DNA of 64,000 bases. Source: Pilimelia columellifera. GTDB taxonomy: Bacteria; Actinomycetota; Actinomycetes; Mycobacteriales; Micromonosporaceae. Made by a program: the position numbers and the translations under genes. This document shows, piece after piece, positions 50,343 through 59,319 of the stretch. The stretch covers positions 62,001 through 126,000 of the forward strand of contig NZ_BAAARY010000011.1 in the NCBI RefSeq assembly GCF_039532605.1. The letters run 5' to 3'. The notes below the pieces were generated by a model, which saw only the letters and a list, made by a program, of their open reading frames with translations, ran no database searches and had not been told where the DNA came from. The first letter of the stretch is position 1, and every line of letters starts with the position of its first letter.

Positions 50343-52635
50343 CCGCCGCCAACCCGTCCAGCGCCGGCGGCACGGGCACGCTGTGCAGGACGCCGAGCCG
50401 GCTGGTCGACCGGGTGAGCGCCACGTACAGGTCGCTGCCGCCACGCGGCGACTCGGCGACCATCGCCGCCGGCTCGACCAGCAGGACAGCGTCGAACTCC
50501 AGACCCTTGGCCTCGGCGACGGCGAGCACGCTGACCCGTTCGGCGTCGAGCCCCGCCAACGCCTGGGTCAGAGCCAGGCGGTTCGCCTCCGGGATGAGGA
50601 CGCCCACGAGCCCGGCGCCGGAACCGGCCAGCTCAGCGCGCACCTCGTCAGCCACGGCCGCAGCCAGCTCCGACGGCTCGACCTGGCGTCGCCAGGGCCG
50701 GACGCCGCTGGCCCGGACCGCCGTCGGGGTGGCCAGATCCGGCGCCACCTCGGCCAACACCCGGCGGGCGACATCCATGATCTCCGCGGGGGTGCGGTAG
50801 CTGACGGTCAGCTCCGCCAGCCGCCAGCGCCGCGCCACGTACGGGCCGAGCGCGTCCTGCCACGACGTGGCGCCGGCCCGCGCCCCGGTCTGGGCGACGT
50901 CCCCGACGATCGTCATCGACCGGTTCGGCGAGCGCCGCATGAGCAGCCGCCAGTCCATGGCCGTCAGCTCCTGCGCCTCGTCGATGATGACGTGGCCGAA
51001 CGCCCACTGCCGGTCGGCGGCGGCCCGTTCGGCGGCAGTGCGCCGGTCCCGGGTCACCTGCCGGCCGGCGAGGCGCCCGGCGTCGAGCAGGTCGGTCACG
51101 GCCAGGATCTCCGGCTCGTCGTCGTCCTCGATGTCAATCGAGGCCGAGCCGCGGGCGATCTCCAACGCGCCCTCGGCGTAGGCGATCTCGCGACGGCGGG
51201 CCCGACGGGCGGCTGCGTTGGGGCCGCGGTCGATGACGCCGAGCAGCTCGGCGGCCTCGTCGAGCAGCGGAACGTCGGCCGGCGTGAAGCCGGCGCCGGC
51301 GGGGCGCAGCATCAGCGCGCGTTGGCGCTCGTCGAGATCCGGGGCTGCCACGGCGAGGCGGTCGCGGTCACTGAGGAGATCGTCGACGAGCCGCTGCGGG
51401 GTGAGCGTGGGCCACAGCTCGTCGACCGTGCCGTGCACGACGGGGTCGGCGCGCAGCTCGCGGCGGATCTCGGCCCGGTCGGCGTCGGCGAGCAGGTTCT
51501 CGCCGCCGAGCGGGTCCGCGCCGATCTGCTCGGCGACCTGGTCGGCCAACTCGTGGGTCAGCTCCAGTCCGAAGCGGTCGCGGGCGAGGTTGTGCGGCTG
51601 GTTGATGGCGCGGGCGCGGGCCACCGCACGGGCAACCATGTCGGGGGTGAGGGTGAGCGGACCGGCGTCGGTGTCGAGCGCGACGGCCGCGTCGGGGATC
51701 CGCTGGCGGTCCCGGACGGCGGCGGCGATGACGCCGGCCATCGTGGCCTGGCCCTTGAGCTGGGCGACCTCGGGATGCTCGATGTCCCCGGCGTGCACGC
51801 CGGGGAACATGTCCGCCATGGTGCGCAGCAGCACCCCCGTCTCAGCGAGCGACGGCAGGACGTGGCTGATGTAGCGCAGGAACGTGGGGTTCGGCCCGAG
51901 GATGAGCACGCCCCGGGTGCTCAGCTCACGGCGGTAGGTGTAGAGCAGGTAGGCGGCGCGGTGCAGGGCGACGGCGGTCTTGCCGGTGCCCGGTCCGCCC
52001 TGGACGACCATCGTCGCGGTCAACGGCGCGCGGATCACCTCGTCCTGCTCGGCCTGGATCGTTTCGACGATGTCGCGCATCCGTCCGGTGCGCGGGGCGC
52101 TGACGGCCGCCAGCAACGCGGCCTCGCCGACGAGTCCGTCGCGGCCCGCGTGCTGGCTCTGGCGGGCGGTGTCGAGATCGAGCACCTCGTCGTCGATGGC
52201 CAGCAGCGTGCGACCGCTGGCGCGCAGGTGCCGGCGACGGCGTACGCCCTGCGGCGAGGCCGCGGTGGCCAGGTAGAAGGGGCGGGCGGCCGGGGCCCGC
52301 CAGTCCATGAGGAGTTGGTCAGCGGGATCGTCCTCGGCTGAGATCCCGATCCGGCCGATGTGCCGGCGCCCGCCGTCGAGCAGGTCCAGCCGGCCGAAGC
52401 ACAGCCCGTCCTCGACAGCGGACAGCTCGTTGAGCGTCTCGCCCTGGGCGACGACACGGCTCTCGCGCTCGGTGCGGGCCTGCGGGGTGCCGCCGCTCTC
52501 GCGGAGCGCTTCGTCCCGGCGCCGGGCGGCGGTGACCCGTAGCTGGTCGAGACGGGCGTAGAGCCGGTCCAGGTGGGCCTGCTCAGCGGCCAGCTCGCTG
52601 GCCGCGACCGAACGGAGGGAGGAGGTGCTTGACAA
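50332..52635 (-). CDS. HelD-like UvrD/Rep superfamily helicase (RNA polymerase recycling)
   Basis: 767 aa. The start is TTG at 52635, with AGGAGAG three bases upstream; no ATG or GTG fits. An N-terminal antiparallel coiled coil (~15-70) is the arm that enters RNA polymerase in HelD proteins. Walker A is GGPGTGKTAVALHRAAYLLY (~225). Walker B/helicase motifs are VIIDEAQELTAMDWRLLMRR, VGDVAQTG, ELTVSYRTPAEIMD and VLAVAEAKGLEFDAVLLVEP. This matches actinobacterial class II HelD, which removes stalled polymerase from DNA. It overlaps the 3' end of the oxidoreductase pseudogene by 11 nt. Confidence 0.9.
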   Translation of the reverse strand: MSSTSSLRSVAASELAAEQAHLDRLYARLDQLRVTAARRRDEALRESGGTPQARTERESRVVAQGETLNELSAVEDGLCFGRLDLLDGGRRHIGRIGISAEDDPADQLLMDWRAPAARPFYLATAASPQGVRRRRHLRASGRTLLAIDDEVLDLDTARQSQHAGRDGLVGEAALLAAVSAPRTGRMRDIVETIQAEQDEVIRAPLTATMVVQGGPGTGKTAVALHRAAYLLYTYRRELSTRGVLILGPNPTFLRYISHVLPSLAETGVLLRTMADMFPGVHAGDIEHPEVAQLKGQATMAGVIAAAVRDRQRIPDAAVALDTDAGPLTLTPDMVARAVARARAINQPHNLARDRFGLELTHELADQVAEQIGADPLGGENLLADADRAEIRRELRADPVVHGTVDELWPTLTPQRLVDDLLSDRDRLAVAAPDLDERQRALMLRPAGAGFTPADVPLLDEAAELLGVIDRGPNAAARRARRREIAYAEGALEIARGSASIDIEDDDEPEILAVTDLLDAGRLAGRQVTRDRRTAAERAAADRQWAFGHVIIDEAQELTAMDWRLLMRRSPNRSMTIVGDVAQTGARAGATSWQDALGPYVARRWRLAELTVSYRTPAEIMDVARRVLAEVAPDLATPTAVRASGVRPWRRQVEPSELAAAVADEVRAELAGSGAGLVGVLIPEANRLALTQALAGLDAERVSVLAVAEAKGLEFDAVLLVEPAAMVAESPRGGSDLYVALTRSTSRLGVLHSVPVPPALDGLAAVTS

Positions 52636-53000
52636 CGGCTCTCCTGGTGGGCTAGTATCGAACCAGCGACCTGGGTGGTCGCCTTTTTTGTGGGCATTGG
52701 CAGGGCAACCTGACGACGATAGCCCCTCTCGCGGCCTTTGCGCCGCCATCCGATCGCGAACCGGCCCGGCGGCCGCTCCGACCCGCCGAACGGGCGCCCG
52801 GGACCCCACCCGAAACGCGCTAATCGGGCCTGTTGGACGACGAACCCCGAGGTCCGTCGTCCTGATCATTAACTGCCGGGACCCCGACCCGACGAGAAAT
52901 TCGCGGAGCACTCATCCGCACGGCGGTTTCGTACGTACTCACAGCCGGCAGCCCTCACAGGCTCACACCACCAGCACCAACCGCTGTAGAACGAGGAGCC
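52636..53000. other. Divergent intergenic region with hairpin and tRNA-arm-like sequence
   Basis: 365 bases without a gene. The helD side holds the terminator-like hairpin annotated at 52666-52689 and, on the minus strand, GCTGGTTCGATACTAGC followed by CCACCA, which mimics the T arm of a tRNA. The other side carries the promoter region and GAGGAG ribosome binding site of the membrane reductase gene. Confidence 0.45.
52666..52689 (+). terminator. Terminator-like hairpin in the helD leader
   Basis: GCGACC-TGGGT-GGTCGC forms a 6-bp stem followed by C and six T on the plus strand. That is an intrinsic terminator for plus-strand transcription, although no plus-strand gene ends here. Read on the minus strand it forms a hairpin 31 nt upstream of the helD start. 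Confidence 0.5.
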
Positions 53001-54341
53001 ATGGCTATTCGCGAGCGAGCGCAGCAGTCCTCCGGCACCGCACCGGCATCCGGCCGCCGCCGCATGCCCAAGGCGTCGACCCTGCTGCTGAGCGCGACCG
53101 GGCTCGTGGCCTTCTGGGCGCTCGCGGCGCTCACCACGCCCGGTCGGGTGGCGTACACCTTTGTCTTCTACTTCATGCACTTCTACGCCGGCGTCTTCGT
53201 CCTCATGGCTCTCACCGGCACGATCATGTTCGGGCTCATCGCCACCGACCGCATCGTCCTCGACGTCCGGCTCCGGGTATGGATGCAGATCATCCACCGC
53301 GGCATGGGCGTCTTCGCGATGGCCTGCCTCGGGGCGCACGTGTGGACCAAGGCCACCGGCGGAACCATCACCGTGTTCAACGCGATCGTGCCGTTCACCA
53401 ACCCTGGGGCCACCACAAACATCTACCTGGGTCTGGGGCCGGTCACCGCATACCTCATGTTGCTGATCTTCTGGACCGGCATCGCCCGCGCGCGGTTCGT
53501 CAATATGGCCAACCCACGGCTCTGGCGGGTGCTGCACAGCGCCGCGTACCTCGCCTGGCCGCTGGCCCTGATGCACGGCCTCGGCGCCGGGCGGCGCCCT
53601 GCCGACTGGGTGACCTACAGCTACCTGCTGTGCGTCGTGGGCGTCACCGTCGCGCTGTTCCTACGGCTGGCGACCAGCCGCAAGAAGCGTCAGGAAGGCG
53701 GACGGATGGCCCAGACGACGATGGCCACCGAGGCGGCCGGCGGCCAGGCCCGGACGATCACCGTCGGCTCGGAACGGGAGCGGGCCGCCGCCGAACGGGA
53801 GGTCAACCCGTTGGCGGCCCGTTGGGAGAGTTCGGCGCAGTCGTGGGACACCGACACCTTCGCGGTCATCTCCGACATCGACGATGCCGAGCAGGACCAG
53901 CCCGAAGCGCCCGAGATCCCGGAACGGACCTGGATCGAGGAGACGCCACGCGAACGCGCGCCGATGGCCTACGCCCTGCCGGCCGCGCCCGCGGTCTACT
54001 ACGAGGACGAGCCTCCGGCGCGCCGCTCCGCCGACTACGTGCCCCGGCGGGCCGCCCGCGACGAGCTGCCCCGGGGCCGGCACTCCCTCGACGACCGGGG
54101 CGGATATCCGGCGCGCGCGACCGGCAGGTACTCCGTCGCTTCGTCCGCCGCCTACGAGCCGAGGTACGAATCCCGCTACGGGGACGTCGCGCCCGACGAC
54201 ACCCCGACTCTGGTCGACTTGTCCACGCGGCGGGCCATGCGCGACTCGGGCCGCGGCAGGTCTCAGCCCGGGCGCCGCGCGGTCGAGGACCAGTACGCCG
54301 ACGAGCCTTACTACCGACCGCGTTGGCGGGAGGCGCAGTGA
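53001..54341 (+). CDS. Ferric-reductase-like transmembrane heme protein with long disordered tail
   Basis: 446 aa. GAGGAG precedes the ATG. Six membrane helices lie in ~22-230. Histidines placed for heme b are in YFMHFYAG, IIHRGMGVF, CLGAHVWTK and RVLHSAAYLAWPLALMHG, in the pattern of ferric-reductase/NOX-like domains. Residues ~235-446 are charged, Arg/Asp/Tyr/Pro-rich and probably disordered in the cytoplasm. There is no FAD/NAD domain. The electron-donor module is supplied by the next gene, coupled by a GTGA overlap. Inference: electrons pass from a NuoF-like flavoprotein through heme across the membrane. Confidence 0.8.
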   Translation: MAIRERAQQSSGTAPASGRRRMPKASTLLLSATGLVAFWALAALTTPGRVAYTFVFYFMHFYAGVFVLMALTGTIMFGLIATDRIVLDVRLRVWMQIIHRGMGVFAMACLGAHVWTKATGGTITVFNAIVPFTNPGATTNIYLGLGPVTAYLMLLIFWTGIARARFVNMANPRLWRVLHSAAYLAWPLALMHGLGAGRRPADWVTYSYLLCVVGVTVALFLRLATSRKKRQEGGRMAQTTMATEAAGGQARTITVGSERERAAAEREVNPLAARWESSAQSWDTDTFAVISDIDDAEQDQPEAPEIPERTWIEETPRERAPMAYALPAAPAVYYEDEPPARRSADYVPRRAARDELPRGRHSLDDRGGYPARATGRYSVASSAAYEPRYESRYGDVAPDDTPTLVDLSTRRAMRDSGRGRSQPGRRAVEDQYADEPYYRPRWREAQ

Positions 54342-55831
54342 CGAGCCCCGTGCCCTTCGTCGTCTCGATCGGGACGCCACGGCTCACCGCTGGCTTCGAC
54401 GAGCACCGCCGGCTCAACCTGTGGGCCCATGAGGACGTGCACGGTGGACTGCCCGAGCTGTCAGGCGACGAGGTGCTGGCGCTGGTCGAGGAGATCTCGC
54501 TCAAGGGACGCGGGGGCGCCGGATTCCCCTTCGCGCGCAAGATCAAGGCGGTGGTCGAGGCGGCCGAGTCGCGCAAGCTGCCCGTGGTCGTCGTGGTCAA
54601 CGCCACCGAGGGGGAGCCGGCGGCGTGGAAGGACAAGACCCTGCTCACCCGGGCCCCACACCTCATCCTCGACGGGGCTACCCTGGCCGCCGAGGCGCTT
54701 GCCGCCGAGGAGATCGTCATCGGGATCGGCGACGACGGGGTCGGCGAGAAGTCGATCACCGCGGCGTTGGCTGAACGCCAGATGCCGGCCCCGACCAGGA
54801 TCGTGGCCGTCCCGCACCGGTTCATCTCCGGCGAGGGCGGCGCCCTCGTCAACGGGATCAACGGGCAGGCCAACATCCCCCCGGGGATCAAGAAGCGATC
54901 CAGCGACGAAGGCGTCGACGGCCTGCCGACCCTGCTGTCGAACGCCGAGACCTTCGCCCAGCTGGCGATCGCCGCCCGCACCGGCGCGGCGCACTACGGA
55001 TCGGTGGGCACCGCCGCCGAACCGGGAACGGTCATGCTCACCGTCAGCGGCAGCGCCCAACGTCCGGCCGTCGTCGAGTGCGCCACCGGCACGCCGCTCA
55101 AGGAGGTGCTGCGCCTGTGTGGCGCCGAGGGCAGCGCCGGGGTGCTCACCGGCGGCTTCCACGGAAAATGGATCACCGCCGAGGCCGCGGCGCGCGCGGA
55201 GGTCTCCCGGGCCGGGTTCGCCGAGGTCGGCGGCGCCCTGGGCGCCGGCATCATCATTCCGTTGGGCGACACGACCTGCCCGATCGGCGAGGTGGCCCGG
55301 GTGGTCCAGTACCTGGCCGGCGAGTCCGCGGGCCAGTGTGGACCATGCCGCTTCGGTCTTCCCGACATCGCCCGGCTGGTGCGCGAGGTAGCCGCCGGCA
55401 CCGGAGCCGTCTCCGCCGTCCGGGCCGCCGTGGGCGTGGTGAAGGGCCGTGGGGCGTGCAGCCACCCGGACGGCACCGCCGCGTTCACCCTCTCGGCGAT
55501 CGAGATCTTCGCCGACGACATCGCCGAGCACGCCCGGAACGGCTCCTGTGGCCGACCCATTCAGGACACCCTGCCGATGCCGCGCAAAGCCAACGAGGAA
55601 GCGTTGCAGTTATCGGTCGACTGGAGCCGCTGCGACGGCCACGGGCTGTGCGCCTACGTCGCCCCCGAGCTGATCAGGCTCGACGGCAACGGCTTCCCCG
55701 CCTTCCCCGACCTGCCGGTGCCACCGTGGCTGGAGAGCGACGCCAAACAGGCCGTCAAGGTCTGCCCGGAGCTGGCCCTGCGGCTCGGCCGCGGCGGCCC
55801 TCCCCCGACCCCGCCCCCGCGGCGCCGCTGA
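54338..55831 (+). CDS. NuoF-like flavo-iron-sulfur protein with fused ferredoxin domain
   Basis: 497 aa. The FMN/NADH-binding part has LKGRGGAGFPFARKI (~55) and NATEGEPAAWKDKTLL (~90). A SLBB-like segment and the N3-type cluster domain follow, with QCGPCRFG and GRGACSHPDG. NuoF normally has ESCGxCxxCR; here the first ligand is Ala (SAGQCGPC), leaving three Cys. The C-terminus (~430-490) is a small ferredoxin: CDGHGLC, AYVAPELI and a final VCPELAL Cys, the C-x-x-H-G-x-C pattern of [3Fe-4S] ferredoxins. It is translationally coupled to the membrane heme protein and likely reduces it. Confidence 0.82.
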   Translation: MTSPVPFVVSIGTPRLTAGFDEHRRLNLWAHEDVHGGLPELSGDEVLALVEEISLKGRGGAGFPFARKIKAVVEAAESRKLPVVVVVNATEGEPAAWKDKTLLTRAPHLILDGATLAAEALAAEEIVIGIGDDGVGEKSITAALAERQMPAPTRIVAVPHRFISGEGGALVNGINGQANIPPGIKKRSSDEGVDGLPTLLSNAETFAQLAIAARTGAAHYGSVGTAAEPGTVMLTVSGSAQRPAVVECATGTPLKEVLRLCGAEGSAGVLTGGFHGKWITAEAAARAEVSRAGFAEVGGALGAGIIIPLGDTTCPIGEVARVVQYLAGESAGQCGPCRFGLPDIARLVREVAAGTGAVSAVRAAVGVVKGRGACSHPDGTAAFTLSAIEIFADDIAEHARNGSCGRPIQDTLPMPRKANEEALQLSVDWSRCDGHGLCAYVAPELIRLDGNGFPAFPDLPVPPWLESDAKQAVKVCPELALRLGRGGPPPTPPPRRR

Positions 55832-55886
55832 TCCCATGAACCGTGACGATCTCGCGACCACCGGCCCGCGGCGCTGCTTCCCAGCC

Positions 55887-57524
55887 TCAGCCGGCCAGCA
55901 GCGCCGCGTCGACAATCTCCCTGGCCTCGGCCTGGACGCCGGCCAGAGCCTGTGGCCCACGGAACGACTCCGCATAGATCTTGTAGACGTCCTCGGTGCC
56001 CGACGGTCGGGCGGCGAACCAGCCGGACGCGGCGCAGACCTTGAGACCGCCGATCGGCGCCCCGTTACCGGGCGCGGTGGCCAGGATCGCCGTGATCGGC
56101 TCGCCGTCGAGCGCCGCGACCCGCACCTGGTCGGGCGTCAGCGCGGCCAGGGCCTGCTTCTGTGCCCGGGTGGCGGGGGCGTCGATCCGGGCGTAGGCGG
56201 GCTCGCCGTGCCGCGCGGTCAGGTCGCGGTAGCGGGCGCTGGGGCTCTGTCCGGTGACGGCCAGGATCTCGGCGGCCAGCAGGGCCAGCACGATGCCGTC
56301 CTTGTCGGTGGTCCAGCAGCGTCCGTCGCGGCGCAGGAACGACGCCCCGGCGCTCTCCTCGCCACCGAAGCCCAGCGAGCCGTCGGCCAGACCCTCGACG
56401 AACCACTTGAAGCCGACCGGGACCTCGTGCAGGCGCCGGCCGAGTCCGGCCGCCACCCTGTCGATCATGGACGACGAGACCAGGGTCTTGCCGACGGCGG
56501 CGTCCGGCCGCCACCGTGGCCGGTTGGCGAACAGGTACTCGATGGCCACGGCCAGGAAGTGGTTCGGATTCATCAGGCCGGCGTCCGCGGTGACGATGCC
56601 GTGCCGGTCGGCGTCCGCGTCGTTCCCGGTGGCGATGTCGAAACGGTCCCGGCCGGCGATGAGCGTAGCCATGGCGTACGGGGACGAGCAGTCCATCCGG
56701 ATCGCCCCGTCGGCGTCCAGCGGCATGAAGGACCAGGTCGGGTCGACAGTCGGGTTGAGAACGGTCAGATCGATCCGGTGCCGGCGGGCGATCTCAGCCC
56801 AGTAGTCGACGCTGGCGCCGCCGAGTGGATCGGCGCCCAGCCGCGCCCCGCTCGCCCGGATCGCGTCCAGGTCGACGACCGCGGGCAGGTCGTCGACGTA
56901 TCCGCCGAGGAAGTCGTGCCGGCCCGCCGCCGGCAACGCCCGGGCGTGCGGCGTTCGTCGCACCTCCTTGAGCTCGCCAGCGATGATCCCGTTTGCCCGG
57001 TCCTGAACCCACCTGGTGATCCGCGTGTCAGCGGGACCGCCGTGCGGGGGGTTGTACTTGAGCCCGCCGTCGCCGGGCGGGTTGTGCGAGGGCGTGAGGA
57101 TGACGCCGTCGGCGAGCGCCCGGTGGGACCGGTTGTGCGTGATGATCGCGTGCGACAGGGCTGGCGTCGGCAGGCGCCCGTCGCGGCTGTCGAGGGTCAC
57201 CGGGACGTCGTTGGCGACCAGGACCTCGATGGCGGTCACCAGGGCCGGCCCGGACAGAACGTGGGTGTCGGCGCCCAGGAACAGTGGGCCGTCGATGCCC
57301 TCGGCCGCCCGGTGCTCGGCGATCGCCTGGCAGATCGCGGCGACGTGCGCGTCGTTGAACGACGTCCGCAGACTGGCGCCGCGGTGCCCGGAGGTGCCGA
57401 AGGCGACCCGCTGCCCCGGATCCGCCGGGTCGGGCCGGCGGTCGTGGTACGCGGCCAGGACAGCCTCCGGGTCGATGAGGTCCTGGGGCTGGGCGAGCGT
57501 TCCCGCACGCGGGTGAGCTGGCAC
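55887..57524 (-). CDS. pgm: Phosphoglucomutase (alpha-D-glucose-1,6-bisphosphate dependent)
   Basis: 545 aa. It interconverts glucose 1- and 6-phosphate. FGTSGHRG is at the N-terminus. The phosphoserine loop is TPSHNPPGDGGLKY (~145), the magnesium loop DADADRHG (~300), the sugar-binding loop GGEESAGASF (~375), and the phosphate-binding loop ARPSGTEDVYKIYAESF is near the end. All match the actinobacterial Pgm family. The GTG start follows AGGAGGT. It supplies glucose 1-phosphate for glycogen, trehalose or wall sugars, and glucose 6-phosphate that Fgd can oxidise. Confidence 0.95.
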   Translation of the reverse strand: MPAHPRAGTLAQPQDLIDPEAVLAAYHDRRPDPADPGQRVAFGTSGHRGASLRTSFNDAHVAAICQAIAEHRAAEGIDGPLFLGADTHVLSGPALVTAIEVLVANDVPVTLDSRDGRLPTPALSHAIITHNRSHRALADGVILTPSHNPPGDGGLKYNPPHGGPADTRITRWVQDRANGIIAGELKEVRRTPHARALPAAGRHDFLGGYVDDLPAVVDLDAIRASGARLGADPLGGASVDYWAEIARRHRIDLTVLNPTVDPTWSFMPLDADGAIRMDCSSPYAMATLIAGRDRFDIATGNDADADRHGIVTADAGLMNPNHFLAVAIEYLFANRPRWRPDAAVGKTLVSSSMIDRVAAGLGRRLHEVPVGFKWFVEGLADGSLGFGGEESAGASFLRRDGRCWTTDKDGIVLALLAAEILAVTGQSPSARYRDLTARHGEPAYARIDAPATRAQKQALAALTPDQVRVAALDGEPITAILATAPGNGAPIGGLKVCAASGWFAARPSGTEDVYKIYAESFRGPQALAGVQAEAREIVDAALLAG

Positions 57525-57711
57525 GACACCTCCTGTTTTCGGCCGGGCCCGGGCGACGCCGGCGGCGTTCCCACCGTAGGACAGCAGCGATCGCGGCGCC
57601 CGGGACGCGCCCTCAGGAATTCTTCAGCCCAGCCACGGGCCGTTGAGAGGTCCAGAACGCACAGTTGGAGCACCGCATCACGGTCTCCCCAACCAGGAAT
57701 GGTGTGAACCC

Positions 57712-58287
57712 ATGAGCAACGACGCCCCCGATACGCCTGTCAACACCCCGGCCGGGGCCACCGGCGGGCTGGCCGCCGTCCGCGGCCTGTGTCCGAGCCG
57801 GCGCTCGCTGCTCGCCATCGCCGGCGGTATCAGCGTCACCGCCGTCCTGGCGGCGTGCAGCGACGACTACAGCGGCTACACGTTGCCGCAGGAGGATCCC
57901 AACGCCCAGGGCAACGCCGACCCCAGCGCCTCCAGCGACGGTGGCGGCGACGGTGGCGGAGGCGGAGGCGACGACGACGACGCGGCGCCGGGCGACAGCG
58001 GCGGCGGCGCCGAGGAGCTGGCCGCGACCGACGACATCCCGGTAGGCGGCGGCAAGGTCGTCGACGGGGTGCTCATCATGCAGCCGGCCGCGGGCCGGTT
58101 CCGGGCCTTCAATGCCGCCTGCCCGCACCAGGGCGTCCAGGTCAGCGCGCCCAAGGACGGCGCGATCTCCTGCTCGGCCCACGGGTCGGAGTTCGCGCTC
58201 AACGGCGACGTGACCAACGGGCCGGCCAAGAAGGGGCTCAGCCGAGTAAAGATCCGGGTGAAGAGCGGCAAGATCCTGCGCGCCTGA
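57712..58287 (+). CDS. Rieske 2Fe-2S lipoprotein with twin-arginine signal
   Basis: 191 aa. The N-terminus has CPSRRSLLAIAGG (twin Arg) and the lipobox VLAAC at ~45, so a folded, Fe-S-loaded lipoprotein exported by Tat is predicted. A 40-residue Gly/Asp-rich acidic linker (~60-100) leads to the Rieske domain (~100-190). Its cluster ligands are in ACPHQGVQV (Cys, His) and SCSAHGSEF (Cys, His). QcrA-type disulfide cysteines are absent, so this is a small stand-alone electron carrier rather than a bc1 subunit. Its partner is unknown. Confidence 0.88.
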   Translation: MSNDAPDTPVNTPAGATGGLAAVRGLCPSRRSLLAIAGGISVTAVLAACSDDYSGYTLPQEDPNAQGNADPSASSDGGGDGGGGGGDDDDAAPGDSGGGAEELAATDDIPVGGGKVVDGVLIMQPAAGRFRAFNAACPHQGVQVSAPKDGAISCSAHGSEFALNGDVTNGPAKKGLSRVKIRVKSGKILRA

Positions 58288-58306
58288 CAGATGTCAGTCC
58301 TGGTCC

Positions 58307-58351
58307 GACGGCCGCCGCTGGTGGGTTCCGCTCACCGTAGCGGCGGCCGTC
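58307..58351. terminator. Hairpin after the Rieske gene
   Basis: A perfect 13-bp inverted repeat (58307-58319 with 58339-58351) and 19-nt loop, 20 nt after the Rieske stop. It may also serve the convergent aldo/keto reductase gene ending at 58434. Confidence 0.6.
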
Positions 58352-58433
58352 AACTGTTGCACGCGCCAGTTCGGACGGCGCGCCTCGGCCTGGCTGCTGT
58401 TCCTCGTGGGCAGCCCACCGAGCGACGCGCCGG

Positions 58434-59306
58434 TCAGGCCGCCTCGGTGATCTGGGAGAACTGGTCGTCGGTGAGGGCGATCCCGGCGGCGGCCAGGTTC
58501 TCCTCAAGGTGCCCTACCGACGAGGTGCCCGGGATGGGCAGCATCACCGGGGAACGGCGCAGCAGCCACGCCAACGCCAGCTGGGCCGAGGTGTGACCGG
58601 TCTCCTTGCTCATGGCGTCCAGGACCCCGCCGGGGCGGGCCAGGTCGCCGCTGGCCAGCGGGAACCAGGGAATGAAGCCGATCCCCTCGCGCTCGCAGTA
58701 GGCGACGACGTCCTCCGAACGCCGGTCGCCGACGTTGTACAGGTTCTGGACCGTGGCGACCGGCAGGACCTCGCGCGTCTGCTCGATCTGCTCCACGGTG
58801 ACCTGCGACAGCCCGAAGTGACGGATTTTGCCCTCGTCCTGTAGTCGCTTGATGACGGCGAGACTCGCGACGGCCGGGACGGCCGGGTCGAACCGGTGCA
58901 GCTGCCACAGGTCGATCCGCTCGACCGCGAGCCGGCGCAGACTCAGCTCGACGCACGAATGCAGGTACTCGGGGCGGCCGACCATCTCCCAGACGTCCGG
59001 TCCGGTGCGCACCAGCCCGCCCTTGGTGGCGACGGTGACGTTCCGGTAGGGGCTCAACGCCCCGCGGATGAGGTCCTCGTTGGTGTGTGGTCCGTAGCTG
59101 TCGGCGGTGTCGATGAAATCCACGCCCAGCTCGACCGCCCGCCGGAGGACCGCGACCGCGTTGTCACGGTCAGCCGGCGGGCCCCAGATGCCCGGTCCGG
59201 TGAGCTGCATCGCTCCGTAGCCAAGGCGGTGGACGCTCATGTCGCCGCCGATGTCGAAGATGCCGCCCAACGGGACGGCCGGGCCGATGCTGCCAGATTC
59301 TGTCAT
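58434..59306 (-). CDS. Aldo/keto reductase
   Basis: 290 aa. HRLGYGAMQLTGPGIWGPP, FIDTADSYGPHTNEDLI (Asp, Tyr of the tetrad), VATKGGL (Lys) and IDLWQLHRFD (His) define the active site. GLSQVTVEQIEQ and IPGTSSVGHLEENL bind cofactor. GPPADRD recalls the AKR subgroup related to pyridoxal reductases, but the substrate is not proven. A GATAAT box 7 nt before the ATG suggests leaderless expression. Confidence 0.9.
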   Translation of the reverse strand: MTESGSIGPAVPLGGIFDIGGDMSVHRLGYGAMQLTGPGIWGPPADRDNAVAVLRRAVELGVDFIDTADSYGPHTNEDLIRGALSPYRNVTVATKGGLVRTGPDVWEMVGRPEYLHSCVELSLRRLAVERIDLWQLHRFDPAVPAVASLAVIKRLQDEGKIRHFGLSQVTVEQIEQTREVLPVATVQNLYNVGDRRSEDVVAYCEREGIGFIPWFPLASGDLARPGGVLDAMSKETGHTSAQLALAWLLRRSPVMLPIPGTSSVGHLEENLAAAGIALTDDQFSQITEAA

Positions 59307-59313
59307 GACGCCG

Positions 59314-59319
59314 ATTATC
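59314..59319 (-). promoter_or_regulatory. -10 box of a leaderless aldo/keto reductase promoter
   Basis: GATAAT on the minus strand, followed by CGGCGTC (7 nt) and the ATG at 59306. Confidence 0.45.

Noticed and set aside
52640..52700. tRNA gene on the minus strand before helD
   Set aside because: The T arm and CCA-like end are present, but there is no D arm, anticodon arm or pairing acceptor strand upstream.
54461..55531. Minus-strand frame opposite the NuoF-like gene
   Set aside because: Asp/Gly/Arg-rich shadow of the real coding strand, with no start signal.
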